Positions 24,797 to 34,077 of a DNA stretch of 64,000 nucleotides are shown piece by piece; within the stretch, counting starts at the first letter, position 1, and each line of letters starts with the position of its first letter. Origin of the DNA: Staphylococcus simulans (GTDB lineage Bacteria; Bacillota; Bacilli; Staphylococcales; Staphylococcaceae); the NCBI RefSeq assembly GCF_002994445.1, contig NZ_MRZJ01000002.1, positions 186,001 to 250,000 of the forward strand. Direction: 5' to 3'. The notes beneath the pieces were generated by a model. It searched no databases, had not been told where the DNA came from, and worked only from the letters and a program-made list of their open reading frames with translations. The position numbers and the translations under genes are program-made.

Positions 24797-25867
24797 ATGA
24801 AAATTGCAATTGTAGGATCAGGTAACGGGGCTGTTACTGCAGCGGTAGATATGACAAGTCAAGGGCACGACGTTAAGTTGTATTGCCGCAACGCATCCAT
24901 TGAAAAGTTCGATAAAGCTATTGAGCAAGGCGGCTTTCATTTTAATAATGAAGGGGAAGAAAGCTTTGTCAACTTTACGCAAGTCAGTGATGACATCGAA
25001 GAGGTAATCGAAGGGGCAGAAATTATTCAAATGATTATTCCTTCAACGTTCATCGAATATTATGCGCGTATTATGGCACCGTTTGTGAAAGATGAACAGA
25101 TTATCTTTTTCAATATGGCCGCAGCCATGGGTTCAGCACGTTTTATTAATGTATTGGAAGATGAATACATTGATGTGCGCCCGCACTTCGCAGAAGCGAA
25201 TACTTTAACTTATGGTACACGTGTTGATTTTGAAGAAGGTATTGTCGACTTATCATTAAATGTACGAAAAGTCTACTTCACATCTTATTATCAAGAATAC
25301 TTAAGTGATGACTTTGAAAAAGTAGAAAAAGTTTATCCGCAAATCATCAAAGAAGAAAACTTATGGAAAACTAATTTAGAAAACGGCAACCCAGAAGTAC
25401 ATCCCGGCCCTACACTCTTAAATGTGGGACGTATTGATTATTCTGGCGACTTCTCTTTATATAAAGAAGGGATTACAAAACATACCGTACGTTTATTGCA
25501 TGCGGTTGAATTAGAACGTTTATCTTTAGGCAGACGTTTAGGGTTTGAATTACAGACGGCTAAAGAAGCACGTATTCAACGCGGTTATTTAGAAAGAAAA
25601 CACGAAGATGAGCCGTTGAATCGTCTGTTTAATGAAAGTCCTGTCTTTTCTCAAATTCCAGGACCGAATCACGTAAAAAACCGTTATTTAACTGAAGATA
25701 TTGCTTTCGGATTGGTATTATGGTCAAGTTTAGGTCGTGAACTAGGGGTAGAAACACCTAATATTGACGCGATTATTGTAATTGCTTCAACAATCTTAGA
25801 ACGTGATTTCTTTGATGAAGGTTTAACGATCGATGAGTTAGGCAGAGATAAAGTTGGATTAGATTAA
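24797..25867 (+). CDS. NAD/NADP octopine/nopaline dehydrogenase family protein
   Basis: This 356-residue protein has the N-terminal Rossmann motif IVGSGNGAVTAAVDMTSQGHDVKLYCR (residues about 4-30). The C-terminal part has the helical opine dehydrogenase fold (HPGPTLLNVGRIDYSGDFSLYKEGITKHTVRLLHAVELERLSLGRRLG). Family members reductively condense an amino acid with a 2-oxoacid or run the reverse reaction. It is not obviously the staphylopine enzyme CntM, because none of the cnt genes adjoins it. It is co-transcribed with the NhaC gene 23 bp downstream and lies behind an attenuator-like leader. Confidence 0.82.
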   Translation: MKIAIVGSGNGAVTAAVDMTSQGHDVKLYCRNASIEKFDKAIEQGGFHFNNEGEESFVNFTQVSDDIEEVIEGAEIIQMIIPSTFIEYYARIMAPFVKDEQIIFFNMAAAMGSARFINVLEDEYIDVRPHFAEANTLTYGTRVDFEEGIVDLSLNVRKVYFTSYYQEYLSDDFEKVEKVYPQIIKEENLWKTNLENGNPEVHPGPTLLNVGRIDYSGDFSLYKEGITKHTVRLLHAVELERLSLGRRLGFELQTAKEARIQRGYLERKHEDEPLNRLFNESPVFSQIPGPNHVKNRYLTEDIAFGLVLWSSLGRELGVETPNIDAIIVIASTILERDFFDEGLTIDELGRDKVGLD

Positions 25868-25890
25868 CAATTAAACAAGGGGGATAATGT

Positions 25891-27309
25891 ATGAAAAGAA
25901 TGCCGACATTACTTGAATCAATTTCTACAATTGTCGTTATGATGATTTTGGTAATTGTAGGATTTGTAGTATTTGGAATTCCGGTACAGCCGTTATTAAT
26001 TATTTCAGCTGCTTATGCTGCGGTGATTGCGTGGCGTGTAGGATTGCGCTGGAAAGATTTAGAAGAGGGGATAACAGAACGGTTAAGTACTGCCATGCCG
26101 ACAATTTACATTATTCTATGTGTCGGCATTGTGGTTGGGACTTGGATGTATTCAGGCACTGTACCTGCACTGATTTATTATGGTTTAAAGTTATTGAATC
26201 CTAGTTATTTCTTAGTATCTGCTTTCTTGATTTCAGCCATTACATCTATGGCGACAGGAACAGCCTGGGGATCAGCTTCAACTGCAGGGATTGCATTAAT
26301 TGCGATTGCCCATCAGTTACATATTGATCCAGGCATGGCAGCAGGTGCTATTATTGCAGGCGCAGTATTCGGAGATAAAATGTCTCCATTATCTGATACA
26401 ACAAACTTAGCCGCAATGGTCACAAACGTTAACATTTTCTCACATATCAAAGCGATGATGTGGACGACTATTCCTGCATCGATTATAGGGATGATTGTAT
26501 GGTTCTTTGCGGGACTGAATCATAAATCAGGCGCAGATAAAAGCCAAATCAATGCTTTATTGCGTCAGTTAGAAAATGTGTATCATCTAAACTTTTCGGT
26601 ATGGATTCCCGCGATTGTGATTATTGTTTGTCTTTTAATGCGTTTTTCAACAGTACCTGGCATGCTCGTGTCATGTGTTTCGGCGATTTTTGTCGGCGCA
26701 TTGAATCATGGGTTTAAATTCGCGGATGGTTTCAAAGCTGCATTCGACGGCTTTAAACCAGATATGATTGTACAACAGGTCCATTTAAACGATAAAGCCT
26801 CAACATTGCTTGAGCAAGGCGGTATGATGAGCATGACGCAAGTCATTGTGACAATCTTTTGCGGTTATGCATTTGCGGGCATTGTTGAAAAATCCGGTTG
26901 TTTAACAGTAATGTTAAATACGATTAAAGACAAAGTAACTTCTCCAGGTACATTGATTTTAGTTACAGTAGTATCTGGTTTGATTATGGTCTTAGCCGCA
27001 GGCGTTGCATCAGTAGTTATTATCGTAGTAGGTATGCTGCTGTATGATATGTATGATGAAATGAAATTATCGAGAACCAATTTATCACGTACATTAGAAG
27101 ATGCAGGTACGATGATCATCCCATTAATACCTTGGGGTACTTCAGGTATTTACTATACACAACAACTTGGTGTAGATGTTTATTCTTACTTCATTTGGAC
27201 AGTGCCTTGTTATTTATGTGTGGTATTCGCATTGTTCTATGGCTTTACTGGATGGAGTATCAAGAAAGAAAAATCACCAAATGCAACACATTATACACAG
27301 CACGGTTAA
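25891..27309 (+). CDS. nhaC: Na+/H+ antiporter, NhaC family
   Basis: This 472-residue membrane protein has about 11-12 spans. The NhaC signature is present: ATGTAWGSASTAGIALIAI (about 121-139) and GAVFGDKMSPLSDTTNLAA (about 155-173). Family members exchange Na+ for H+, or couple Na+ to uptake of organic acids or amino acids. Being in one operon with an opine-type dehydrogenase makes a metabolite substrate plausible (inference). AGGGGGA precedes ATG 25891. Confidence 0.88.
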   Translation: MKRMPTLLESISTIVVMMILVIVGFVVFGIPVQPLLIISAAYAAVIAWRVGLRWKDLEEGITERLSTAMPTIYIILCVGIVVGTWMYSGTVPALIYYGLKLLNPSYFLVSAFLISAITSMATGTAWGSASTAGIALIAIAHQLHIDPGMAAGAIIAGAVFGDKMSPLSDTTNLAAMVTNVNIFSHIKAMMWTTIPASIIGMIVWFFAGLNHKSGADKSQINALLRQLENVYHLNFSVWIPAIVIIVCLLMRFSTVPGMLVSCVSAIFVGALNHGFKFADGFKAAFDGFKPDMIVQQVHLNDKASTLLEQGGMMSMTQVIVTIFCGYAFAGIVEKSGCLTVMLNTIKDKVTSPGTLILVTVVSGLIMVLAAGVASVVIIVVGMLLYDMYDEMKLSRTNLSRTLEDAGTMIIPLIPWGTSGIYYTQQLGVDVYSYFIWTVPCYLCVVFALFYGFTGWSIKKEKSPNATHYTQHG

Positions 27310-27315
27310 GCTTAT

Positions 27316-27350
27316 AAAGCTGTCTCACATGGCGTGGGGCAGCTTTTTTA
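27316..27350 (+). terminator. terminator of the dehydrogenase/NhaC operon
   Basis: AAAGCTGTCTCAC, loop, GTGGGGCAGCTTT (with wobbles), then T run. Confidence 0.8.
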
Positions 27351-27505
27351 TTTGGATTTCTTGCATTTTCTAGTATTTTTAACATTAGAAAGGAACATAT
27401 CCGGGTATAACTAATTAATGAGAGTAGTACAATTATAGTTATGCAAGAAGGATTAATTGCATTTACAATCATTGATTTTGAAAATTTAATATTAATAATG
27501 TTTAG

Positions 27506-27534
27506 TTGCGTACTAAAACGGTTATTAATACTAT
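27506..27534 (+). promoter_or_regulatory. probable promoter of the 27552 gene
   Basis: TTGCGT (27506-27511), 17 bp, TACTAT (27529-27534), ending 18 bp before the start codon. This is weak and would leave a very short leader. Confidence 0.3.
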
Positions 27535-27551
27535 ATGAATGAGGTGATTCC

Positions 27552-28055
27552 ATGCTATATGTAGTAATACTTGTAGCGATATTACTATTGTGTCTAGGAA
27601 TTCATCGATACTTCAATTTAGATAATTTAACTGTAAAATATCCTTCTATTATCTATGTAGTAATCAGCTTTATATTGTATTTTGTAGCGATTTTGCAATA
27701 TAGAGTTGATTCTTCTATGTCGGAATTTTTAGCACATGAAATATTGATGACTTCAATATTCGGGTTGTTAATCTTTTGGACCTTATCTCAAAGCAACAAA
27801 ACAAAAGATACAGTTGTTTATACGATTATGATTTTAATCCTATCGTTTGGTGCAGTCGCAACGACTGGACCGCAACTAGGTATTAATGCAACAGTTGAGA
27901 TGTTTGTAGTACGTATTGTACTTACAGCAGGTATGGCCATAGGACTAGGCGGTTATGTCTTTTACAGACAACTTAAACGTCCAGTCTCAGAAAGCTTTCC
28001 TTTACTTTATATTTTAGCTTTCGCATTTTGGATCATGGTCGCATATTGGTTATAA
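27552..28055 (+). CDS. hypothetical membrane protein, 167 residues
   Basis: Five membrane segments cover most of the length, with little outside the bilayer. No motif is recognised. GAGGTG precedes ATG 27552. The flanking spacers are AT-rich, and a very strong terminator (28082-28128) follows. Confidence 0.6.
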   Translation: MLYVVILVAILLLCLGIHRYFNLDNLTVKYPSIIYVVISFILYFVAILQYRVDSSMSEFLAHEILMTSIFGLLIFWTLSQSNKTKDTVVYTIMILILSFGAVATTGPQLGINATVEMFVVRIVLTAGMAIGLGGYVFYRQLKRPVSESFPLLYILAFAFWIMVAYWL

Positions 28056-28081
28056 CTAAAATTCAGAGATAAGATAAATGA

Positions 28082-28128
28082 ATGCCGCTAGTTTAGGTGT
28101 ATAAAACCTGAACCAGCGGCATATTTTT
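28082..28128 (+). terminator. strong terminator of the 27552 gene
   Basis: ATGCCGCT at the base pairs with AGCGGCAT, with an inner stem AGGT/ACCT and mismatches between. TTTTTAT follows. Confidence 0.8.
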
Positions 28129-28163
28129 ATGTTTTGTTTCATGAATTTATGATAAAAAGGGCA

Positions 28164-28202
28164 TAAAAAAATACCAACTGATGTAGCGAAATCAGTTGGT
28201 AT
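28164..28202 (-). terminator. terminator of the ssaA-like gene
   Basis: ATACCAACTGAT (28171-28182) pairs perfectly with ATCAGTTGGTAT (28191-28202). A T run follows on the minus strand. Confidence 0.85.
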
Positions 28203-28218
28203 CATATGCATTCAATAA

Positions 28219-28953
28219 TTAGTGAATGTAGTTGTAGCTGCCAGCTTGTCCAGCTGAGATAGTACGTGAAGTTACAACGCCAGGACCTTGACCGTAGTTC
28301 ATTTCTGAAACGTTGATTGAACCGTCACTGTTAACACTTTCAACGTAAGCAACGTGACCGAATGCACCTTGGCTAGTTTGTAAGATAGCGCCTGCTGCTG
28401 GGCTGTTGTTTACTGTGTAACCAGCACCTGCTGCTGCGTTAGCCCAGTTGTTAGCGTTGCCCCATGTTGAACCGATTTTACCGCCTACTTTGTCAAATAC
28501 GTAGTAAGTACATTGACCTGAAGTGTAAAGGTTAGCTCCTGATGAAGAACGGTTTGACATAGTGCTAGTGCTTGATTTTGGTGCTGATGTTGTAGTTACT
28601 TGAACGTTGTTGTCTGATGTTGAGTATGAAGCACCTAAGCCGCCAGTACGTGGAGCTGTTGCTTGTGTATTGTAGCTAGTGTAGTTGCTGTAGTTATTGT
28701 TAGCTGTGTTGTTATTGTTGTATTGTGCATATGTTGAGTAGTCATTGTTGAATTGGTTTGCTTGGTTCCAGTTACCTTGCCAAGTGTAGTGGTAGTTACC
28801 TTGTTGGTCGATTGTGTATGAGTAGCTGTAAGAATATGGATCGTTAGGGTTGTATCCATTATTTTGTGCTGCATCTGCATCGTTGTGAGATAAAGTTAAA
28901 GCAGCGATTCCTAAGCCTGCTGTAGCGATTGTAGTTGTAGCGATTTTATTCAT
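28219..28953 (-). CDS. ssaA: SsaA-type secreted CHAP-domain peptidoglycan hydrolase
   Basis: This 244-residue protein has a signal peptide (residues 1-28, cleavage near NDADA-AQ) and a long low-complexity region rich in Asn, Tyr, Gln, Ser and Thr (about 30-140). A C-terminal CHAP domain follows with catalytic Cys148 ([11 protein letters not shown]), His200 (GHVAYVE) and Asn219 (SEMNYG). CHAP enzymes of this group cut the peptide part of peptidoglycan (amidase/endopeptidase). A WalR-type box at 29211-29227 lies upstream. Several SsaA paralogues exist in staphylococci, so the symbol is by type. Confidence 0.85.
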   Translation of the reverse strand: MNKIATTTIATAGLGIAALTLSHNDADAAQNNGYNPNDPYSYSYSYTIDQQGNYHYTWQGNWNQANQFNNDYSTYAQYNNNNTANNNYSNYTSYNTQATAPRTGGLGASYSTSDNNVQVTTTSAPKSSTSTMSNRSSSGANLYTSGQCTYYVFDKVGGKIGSTWGNANNWANAAAGAGYTVNNSPAAGAILQTSQGAFGHVAYVESVNSDGSINVSEMNYGQGPGVVTSRTISAGQAGSYNYIH

Positions 28954-29478
28954 AATTAAATATCCTCCTAAAGATAATAAGCTAATTTTAATTTTATTAA
29001 TAAATCTCGTGACTAGATTTACATTTCTTCATAAGTTTCGTTTATTTGTTTCGTGCTCTTAACGACAAGACTTACTTTACCAAAAAAAATCTGGTTTGTG
29101 TGGGTTGTTATCGTTTTGTAATTTAGTTCTAATAATTATGTATTTGCATGTAATAAGCATTAAAACGACGATGAATGCTTAGGAAGTTGATGTCATCGCT
29201 TTTTTAACAATGTTAATCTAATGTAAATGACATGAATATTACAGCTTTGTAATATTACAGAAAACTTTAAAACATAATTTAAGGTGAAAATATGTTGATT
29301 TGTATTTACTTCACAGACGAATTTAAGTGGTGATTAAGTGTAAATTGTCCTTCTTTTAATTGTACTTAATCTAACGCAGAACATCTGATTTATTAGGGGT
29401 TTTAAAGAAATAGATTGTGTTTCTTCTTATATAAGAGAGAAAAAATTTTTCCAAATCAGAGGGTGTAAGCACAAAGTA
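28954..29478. other. long intergenic region between ssaA-like gene and LLM oxidoreductase
   Basis: No gene is seen. It contains a WalR-consensus box (29211-29227), a direct repeat AATATTACAG at 29235 and 29251 that creates the palindrome TGTAATATTACA (29248-29259), and a hairpin GATTAAGT (29332-29339)/ACTTAATC (29364-29371). The ssaA leader is probably about 190 nt long; its promoter is weakly defined near 29140. Confidence 0.5.
29211..29227 (+). promoter_or_regulatory. WalR (YycF) box
   Basis: TGTTAA-TCTAA-TGTAAA matches TGTWAH-N5-TGTWAH exactly. It lies 258 bp upstream of the ssaA-like start. ssaA genes are established WalKR targets, so the divergent ssaA gene is the likely target. Confidence 0.6.
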
Positions 29479-29507
29479 TTGACTTCATTCTGAAAGGAGT
29501 GTATTAT
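29479..29507 (+). promoter_or_regulatory. promoter of the LLM oxidoreductase gene
   Basis: TTGACT (29479-29484), exactly 17 bp, TATTAT (29502-29507), 37 bp before the start codon. Confidence 0.75.
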
Positions 29508-29544
29508 TTAAGTATAAAAATTATACCTAGAGAGGTGAACTAAA

Positions 29545-30597
29545 GTGAAAATAGAAATTGGAATGACATCCTTTGCAGACAACACTGAAATTCATACAGT
29601 AAATGGCGTTCAAGAAAAAATATCAGCCGCACAACGTATCCGTAATATAGTAGAAGAAATTCAACTTGCGGATGAAGTCGGACTTGATTTTTACGGATTA
29701 GGCGAACATCATCGTTCAGATTATGCCGTATCTGATCCGGTATCTGTACTTGCCGCAGCCGCACCTTTGACAAAACATATTAAATTAAGTACTGCCGTGA
29801 CAGTTTTATCTTCAGATGATCCTGTTCGTGTATATGAACGCTTCGCAACATTGGATGCGTTGTCTAATGGACGTGCTGAAATCATGGCTGGCCGAGGCTC
29901 TTTCATAGAATCCTTCCCGCTATTCGGCTATAATTTAGATGATTATGATCAATTGTTCGTTGAAAAGCTTGAACTATTGAAACGTATCAATCAACATGAG
30001 ATTGTTAAATGGGAAGGCGGTTTACGTCCAGCAATCGACAACTTAGGTGTATATCCTAGAGCAGTGCAAAAGGAAATTCCAATTTGGCTGGCAACAGGAG
30101 GCACACCAGAGTCTTCAATGAGAGCTGCAGAATTCGGTTTGCCGATTATGTACGCAATTATCGGAGGCAATCCAAGACGCTTCAAACGCAACATTGCTAT
30201 CTATCGTGCAGTTGCTGAAAACAGAGGCTACAGCAGAGAACAAATGCCGGTAGCAACAAATTCATGGGGTTATATTGCAGATACTGATGAAGAAGCTCAA
30301 AAAGAGTTTTATGTTTCTACAAAAGTAGCACATGATATTATTGCGAAAGAACGCAACTGGCCGAAATACGACGAAGCACATTTCCAACGTGAAATCAGCG
30401 ATGACGGTGCGATGTTTGTCGGCAGCCCTGAAACAGTAGCTAAAAAGATGATTGCTGTGATAGAAGAATTGGATATTGATCGCTTTACGCTTCACATCCC
30501 TCTAGGTTCAATGCCTCACGACCGTGTAATGAACGCAATTAGATTATACGGAGAAAGGGTAAAACCAATTGTAGAGGAATATTTCAATAATAAATAA
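29545..30597 (+). CDS. LLM class flavin-dependent oxidoreductase (luciferase-like)
   Basis: This 350-residue TIM-barrel protein belongs to the bacterial luciferase-like family, with QLADEVGLDFYGLGEHH near residue 47, SVLAAAAPLTKHIKLSTAV, RAEIMAGRGSF and PIWLATGGTPES. It would use reduced FMN or F420-like flavin to oxygenate an unknown substrate. It starts at GTG 29545 with AGAGGTG upstream. A DoxX-like small membrane-protein gene follows after 13 bp. Confidence 0.85.
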   Translation: MKIEIGMTSFADNTEIHTVNGVQEKISAAQRIRNIVEEIQLADEVGLDFYGLGEHHRSDYAVSDPVSVLAAAAPLTKHIKLSTAVTVLSSDDPVRVYERFATLDALSNGRAEIMAGRGSFIESFPLFGYNLDDYDQLFVEKLELLKRINQHEIVKWEGGLRPAIDNLGVYPRAVQKEIPIWLATGGTPESSMRAAEFGLPIMYAIIGGNPRRFKRNIAIYRAVAENRGYSREQMPVATNSWGYIADTDEEAQKEFYVSTKVAHDIIAKERNWPKYDEAHFQREISDDGAMFVGSPETVAKKMIAVIEELDIDRFTLHIPLGSMPHDRVMNAIRLYGERVKPIVEEYFNNK

Positions 30598-30610
30598 AGG
30601 AGATTGTATT

Positions 30611-30970
30611 ATGTTATTACGTTATTTAAACAATATTAAAATTGCTAAGGAATTATTGCAGGCTTCAGAACCTAAATTAAAAGGCGACCCAGGTATGAAA
30701 GATACATTCGAAAATGTATTCGGTCTTGATTCTAAATGGGTAACTGTAGCAGGTGCACTTGAAGCAGCAAGTGGTTTAATCTACTTATTAAGCTTCGGAA
30801 ACAAAAAAATGACAAACGTTGCTTCAGTATTAGCAGTAGGAGTATTAGGTGTTGCTATCTATAAACACTACGAAGCTGGTCACGGTAAAGAAGGCGCTAA
30901 ACACGCTACAGACTTAGTGAAATTAGCAGCATTATCTTCTGCTGACACAATTTCATTCTGCAAAAAATAA
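30611..30970 (+). CDS. small membrane protein, DoxX-like, 119 residues
   Basis: After a soluble N-terminal third containing DTFENVFGLDSKWVTVAGALEAASGLIYLL, two or three membrane segments follow. The pattern is reminiscent of DoxX/SURF4-type small proteins, but I am not certain of the family. AAAGGAG precedes ATG 30611, and it is co-transcribed with the LLM oxidoreductase. Function is unknown. Confidence 0.55.
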   Translation: MLLRYLNNIKIAKELLQASEPKLKGDPGMKDTFENVFGLDSKWVTVAGALEAASGLIYLLSFGNKKMTNVASVLAVGVLGVAIYKHYEAGHGKEGAKHATDLVKLAALSSADTISFCKK

Positions 30971-30991
30971 TAGTATTTAAATAACTGAAAT

Positions 30992-31034
30992 AAAAAGCTC
31001 AACCCTCTAAATCAAAGCGGGTTGAGCTTTTTTT
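30992..31034. terminator. bidirectional terminator
   Basis: AAAAAGCTCAACCC, loop, GGGTTGAGCTTTTT. It serves the convergent DoxX-like and uvrA-like genes. Confidence 0.85.
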
Positions 31035-31043
31035 TATGCCTAT

Positions 31044-33305
31044 TTATTTAGAAATGTAGCGTTTCAAATGCTTCGCTGTTAAAGTATCGGTTTCAAGCAA
31101 GTCTTCAGGACGGCCGCAAAACAGCACTTGACCACCATCTAATCCAGGTCCTGGACCGACATCAATCATCCAATCTGCTTCGCACATCATAGATAAGTTA
31201 TGTTCGATTAAAATGACTGTGTTACCTTCTTCTATTAATTCATTAAAACGATTCAATAATAGCGGAATATCTTCTTCATGCAGACCTGTAGTAGGTTCAT
31301 CGAAAATATAGACTTTGTCTGAAGTCGGTTCAATCAAATACTGGCTCAACTTAACACGTTGTATTTCACCGCCGGATAATGTATCTAACGGCTGACCTAA
31401 AGCCATATAATTCAAACCGGTTTTGCTGAGGGAGCGCAATGCATCTTCAATGGCTTTATGTCCTTTAAAGAAAGCAATGCCTTCATCTACAGTCAATTCT
31501 AATACGTCTGCAATATTATAACCATCAACAGTTGCATCTAATACTTCTGGTTTATAACGTTTGCCGTGGCACACTTCGCATGTTTGAGAGAAGTCTGCCA
31601 TAAAAGCAAGTTCAGTTTTGATATAGCCTTTACCGCCGCAATTTGGACAAGCGCCTTTGGAATTATAACTGAACATTGCTTTGCTTAAACCAGTATGCTT
31701 GCTGAAGAATTTGCGCACATCATCAAAGACACCAAGGTACGTCAATAAGTTAGAACGACTCGAGCCTTGTACGGCTTTTTGATCGACGAACACAGTGTTG
31801 TCATCATCTTCAAACCCTGCTTTTACAAGTGTACTTTTTCCTGAACCAGCAACACCTGTCATGACAGTCAGCACGTTTTTTGGAATATCTGCTGTCACTT
31901 GTTTAAGGTTATTGCGCGTCATTGGTCCTAAATGGTAGTAATCATTAATCGGTCTTGGACTGGATTTGAACTGATGTGATTTGCGCAAAGCATCACCTGT
32001 CGCAGTGTCCGATTGTAGTAATGCTTGGTAATTACCTTCAAATGTAATCTCACCGCCGTTTTTACCAGAGCTAGGTCCCATATCAATGACGTGGTCGGCT
32101 TCTTTTATGACATCCGGATCATGTTCTACTATTAATACTGTATTGCCTTTAGCTTTAAGCGACTGCAAGATTTGATTGATTTTTTGAATGTCTTCTGGAT
32201 GCAAGCCGACGCTTGGTTCATCAATAATGTAGACTAAATCAGACAATGGGCTGTTTAAGTGGCGGATAAATTTTAAGCGTTGCGCTTCACCGCCGGATAA
32301 TGTAGTAGTCACACGGTCAAGCGTCAGATAGCTTAAGCCGATAAAATCTAAAGCTTTGAGTTGTTTTCGAAGCGGTGCGATAATAAATTCTGCAGTCGGT
32401 TGATTCAGTTGATCTAAAAATTCAAGGTTCTCTTTAATTGTCATTTTAGTAAAATCAGAAATGTTATAACCGTTGATTTTACAACTTAATACCTTTTGAT
32501 TGAGTCGCTGTCCGTGACAAGTCGGACATACTTTAGTTGTTACGACATTTTTTAAATGTTTCGCATAACGCTTTTTCGCAAACTCTTTATCTCCTAAAAA
32601 GATACGGCTGAATCTAGGAATCAATCCGACATATTTTGCGGACTTGCGCCAAGCTTTCGGCGGATTTTTCAACTTCATAGGCTCTTGATATAAGAACAAA
32701 TCTAATTCTTTTTGTGTATAATCTTTCAGTTTCTTATCATTATCAAAGAGACCGCTGTCGCGATAAGCCTTTCCGCGTTCTTTATCCGGACCGAAAGAAG
32801 GGAAGTCGATCGCACCTTCATTGAGTGATTTATCCCAATCCAACAATTCATCTAAATTGATATCTTCAATATAACCTAAACCTTCGCAAGTTTTGCACAT
32901 GCCTGAAGGACTGTTGAATGAGAAAACATCAGAATAACCGACAAAAGGTGTCCCGATACGCGACCAAAGTAATCGTACAGAAGCGTAGATATCAGAAATC
33001 GTACCGACTGTAGAACGAGAATTACCGTTAAAGCGCTTTTGACTGATAGTCATTGCGACAGGTAAATGTTCAATACTGCCGACTTTTGGTCGGGGCTGCT
33101 GATTCAAGTGAAACTGTATGTAACTGGAGTAAGTTTCATTTAATAAGTGTTCAGACTCTGCCGCAAGTGTATTAAACACAAGAGAAGATTTACCAGAACC
33201 TGAACGTCCTGTAAACACGGTTATCAAGTGTTTAGGAATATCGATAGAGATAGATTTTAAATTATTTTGTGCTGCATCTTTTACACTGATATGATCTTGT
33301 TTCAA
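31044..33305 (-). CDS. UvrA-like ABC ATPase (short UvrA paralogue)
   Basis: This 753-residue cytoplasmic protein has two UvrA-type ABC cassettes. The first has Walker A TGRSGSGKSS, signature LSGGEAQRLKF and Walker B IDEPSVGLH. The second has TGVAGSGKST, LSGGEIQRVKL and FDEPTTGLH. Zinc-finger Cys pairs are present (CKTCEGLG, CPTCHGQR, CPNCGGKG, CEVCHGKR). It is about 190 residues shorter than housekeeping UvrA, consistent with lack of the UvrB-binding domain, as in class II UvrA proteins linked to drug tolerance. I start at TTG 33305 because AAGGAGG lies 8 nt upstream; the 27 earlier codons encode that site. Confidence 0.88.
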   Translation of the reverse strand: MKQDHISVKDAAQNNLKSISIDIPKHLITVFTGRSGSGKSSLVFNTLAAESEHLLNETYSSYIQFHLNQQPRPKVGSIEHLPVAMTISQKRFNGNSRSTVGTISDIYASVRLLWSRIGTPFVGYSDVFSFNSPSGMCKTCEGLGYIEDINLDELLDWDKSLNEGAIDFPSFGPDKERGKAYRDSGLFDNDKKLKDYTQKELDLFLYQEPMKLKNPPKAWRKSAKYVGLIPRFSRIFLGDKEFAKKRYAKHLKNVVTTKVCPTCHGQRLNQKVLSCKINGYNISDFTKMTIKENLEFLDQLNQPTAEFIIAPLRKQLKALDFIGLSYLTLDRVTTTLSGGEAQRLKFIRHLNSPLSDLVYIIDEPSVGLHPEDIQKINQILQSLKAKGNTVLIVEHDPDVIKEADHVIDMGPSSGKNGGEITFEGNYQALLQSDTATGDALRKSHQFKSSPRPINDYYHLGPMTRNNLKQVTADIPKNVLTVMTGVAGSGKSTLVKAGFEDDDNTVFVDQKAVQGSSRSNLLTYLGVFDDVRKFFSKHTGLSKAMFSYNSKGACPNCGGKGYIKTELAFMADFSQTCEVCHGKRYKPEVLDATVDGYNIADVLELTVDEGIAFFKGHKAIEDALRSLSKTGLNYMALGQPLDTLSGGEIQRVKLSQYLIEPTSDKVYIFDEPTTGLHEEDIPLLLNRFNELIEEGNTVILIEHNLSMMCEADWMIDVGPGPGLDGGQVLFCGRPEDLLETDTLTAKHLKRYISK

Positions 33306-33629
33306 TTCATTTGCCTCCTTGTGTCTGACAAACATGTCATCAATTATTTGTATTCCCGAAATTTCAATTCTTATTTCTATTCTCATCGGCGACTAATTGA
33401 CATAATGGGACATCCAAGTTCCCAAAATAACCCGTTTGCCAACTTTACGCACTTTAAGAGTGAATTTACTAACAGTCCTTTCACTAAATTGATTTTTTTA
33501 GTCAACAAAAATAAATGGCGCATTATTGATAGATGTAATAAAATTAATGGTATAAAGGCATCTCATTTGGAAATATCAGAATAATTCACTAAACATCTTA
33601 GCTCTACATCATGAAGGAGTGAATTGAGT
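33306..33629. other. intergenic region between uvrA-like gene and sarR
   Basis: It contains the uvrA-like ribosome site (complement of 33314-33320) and the sarR ribosome site (33614-33619). I could not place convincing promoters and see no other structure; no gene is supported. Confidence 0.4.
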
Positions 33630-33986
33630 ATGAACAACAAAAATGTTATTAATGATTTATCAAAATTTGTGACAGTAGCACAAAAGGTCAGAGAGGTTAG
33701 TGCCATTATCAAAAGTGAATATCAAATCTCTTTTGAAGAACTCTTCATTTTAAACTACATTCACAATAGCGAAAAAGAACGCACTGAATTTAATGTTAAA
33801 GAGATTATACAACTGTCCAACTTGAAACCATACTTTATTTCTAAAGCGATTCAAAAACTTAAAGAACGTAAACTTTTAAGTAAAAAACGAAATAAAAATG
33901 ATGAAAGAACAGTCATCTTAGTGGTCGATGCAGAACAAAGAAGCGAAATCGAATCACTGTGCGACGCCGTCAGCAAAGTATTTTAA
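33630..33986 (+). CDS. sarR: SarA-family regulator SarR
   Basis: This 118-residue winged-helix protein resembles S. aureus SarR in my memory of it: INDL start, SFEELFILNYIHNSE, LKPYFISKAIQKLKERKLLSKKRNKNDERTVI with the conserved DERTVI wing. It binds AT-rich promoter DNA as a dimer and controls sarA expression in S. aureus. ATG 33630 lies 10 nt after AAGGAG, TTG 33624 only 4 nt after it; I prefer the ATG. Its position beside the urease region also matches S. aureus. Confidence 0.82.
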   Translation: MNNKNVINDLSKFVTVAQKVREVSAIIKSEYQISFEELFILNYIHNSEKERTEFNVKEIIQLSNLKPYFISKAIQKLKERKLLSKKRNKNDERTVILVVDAEQRSEIESLCDAVSKVF

Positions 33987-34077
33987 TCAGATAAGAAGTT
34001 GGGGGATTTAAGTTATTTCCAATGAGATGAAATTATAGCGCATCCTAAAGAAACAATCTTTATTCGGATGTATTAAG

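Noticed and set aside
24797..25867. Staphylopine dehydrogenase CntM
   Set aside because: The protein is in the octopine/nopaline branch, and none of the cntKL or cntA-F genes is nearby.
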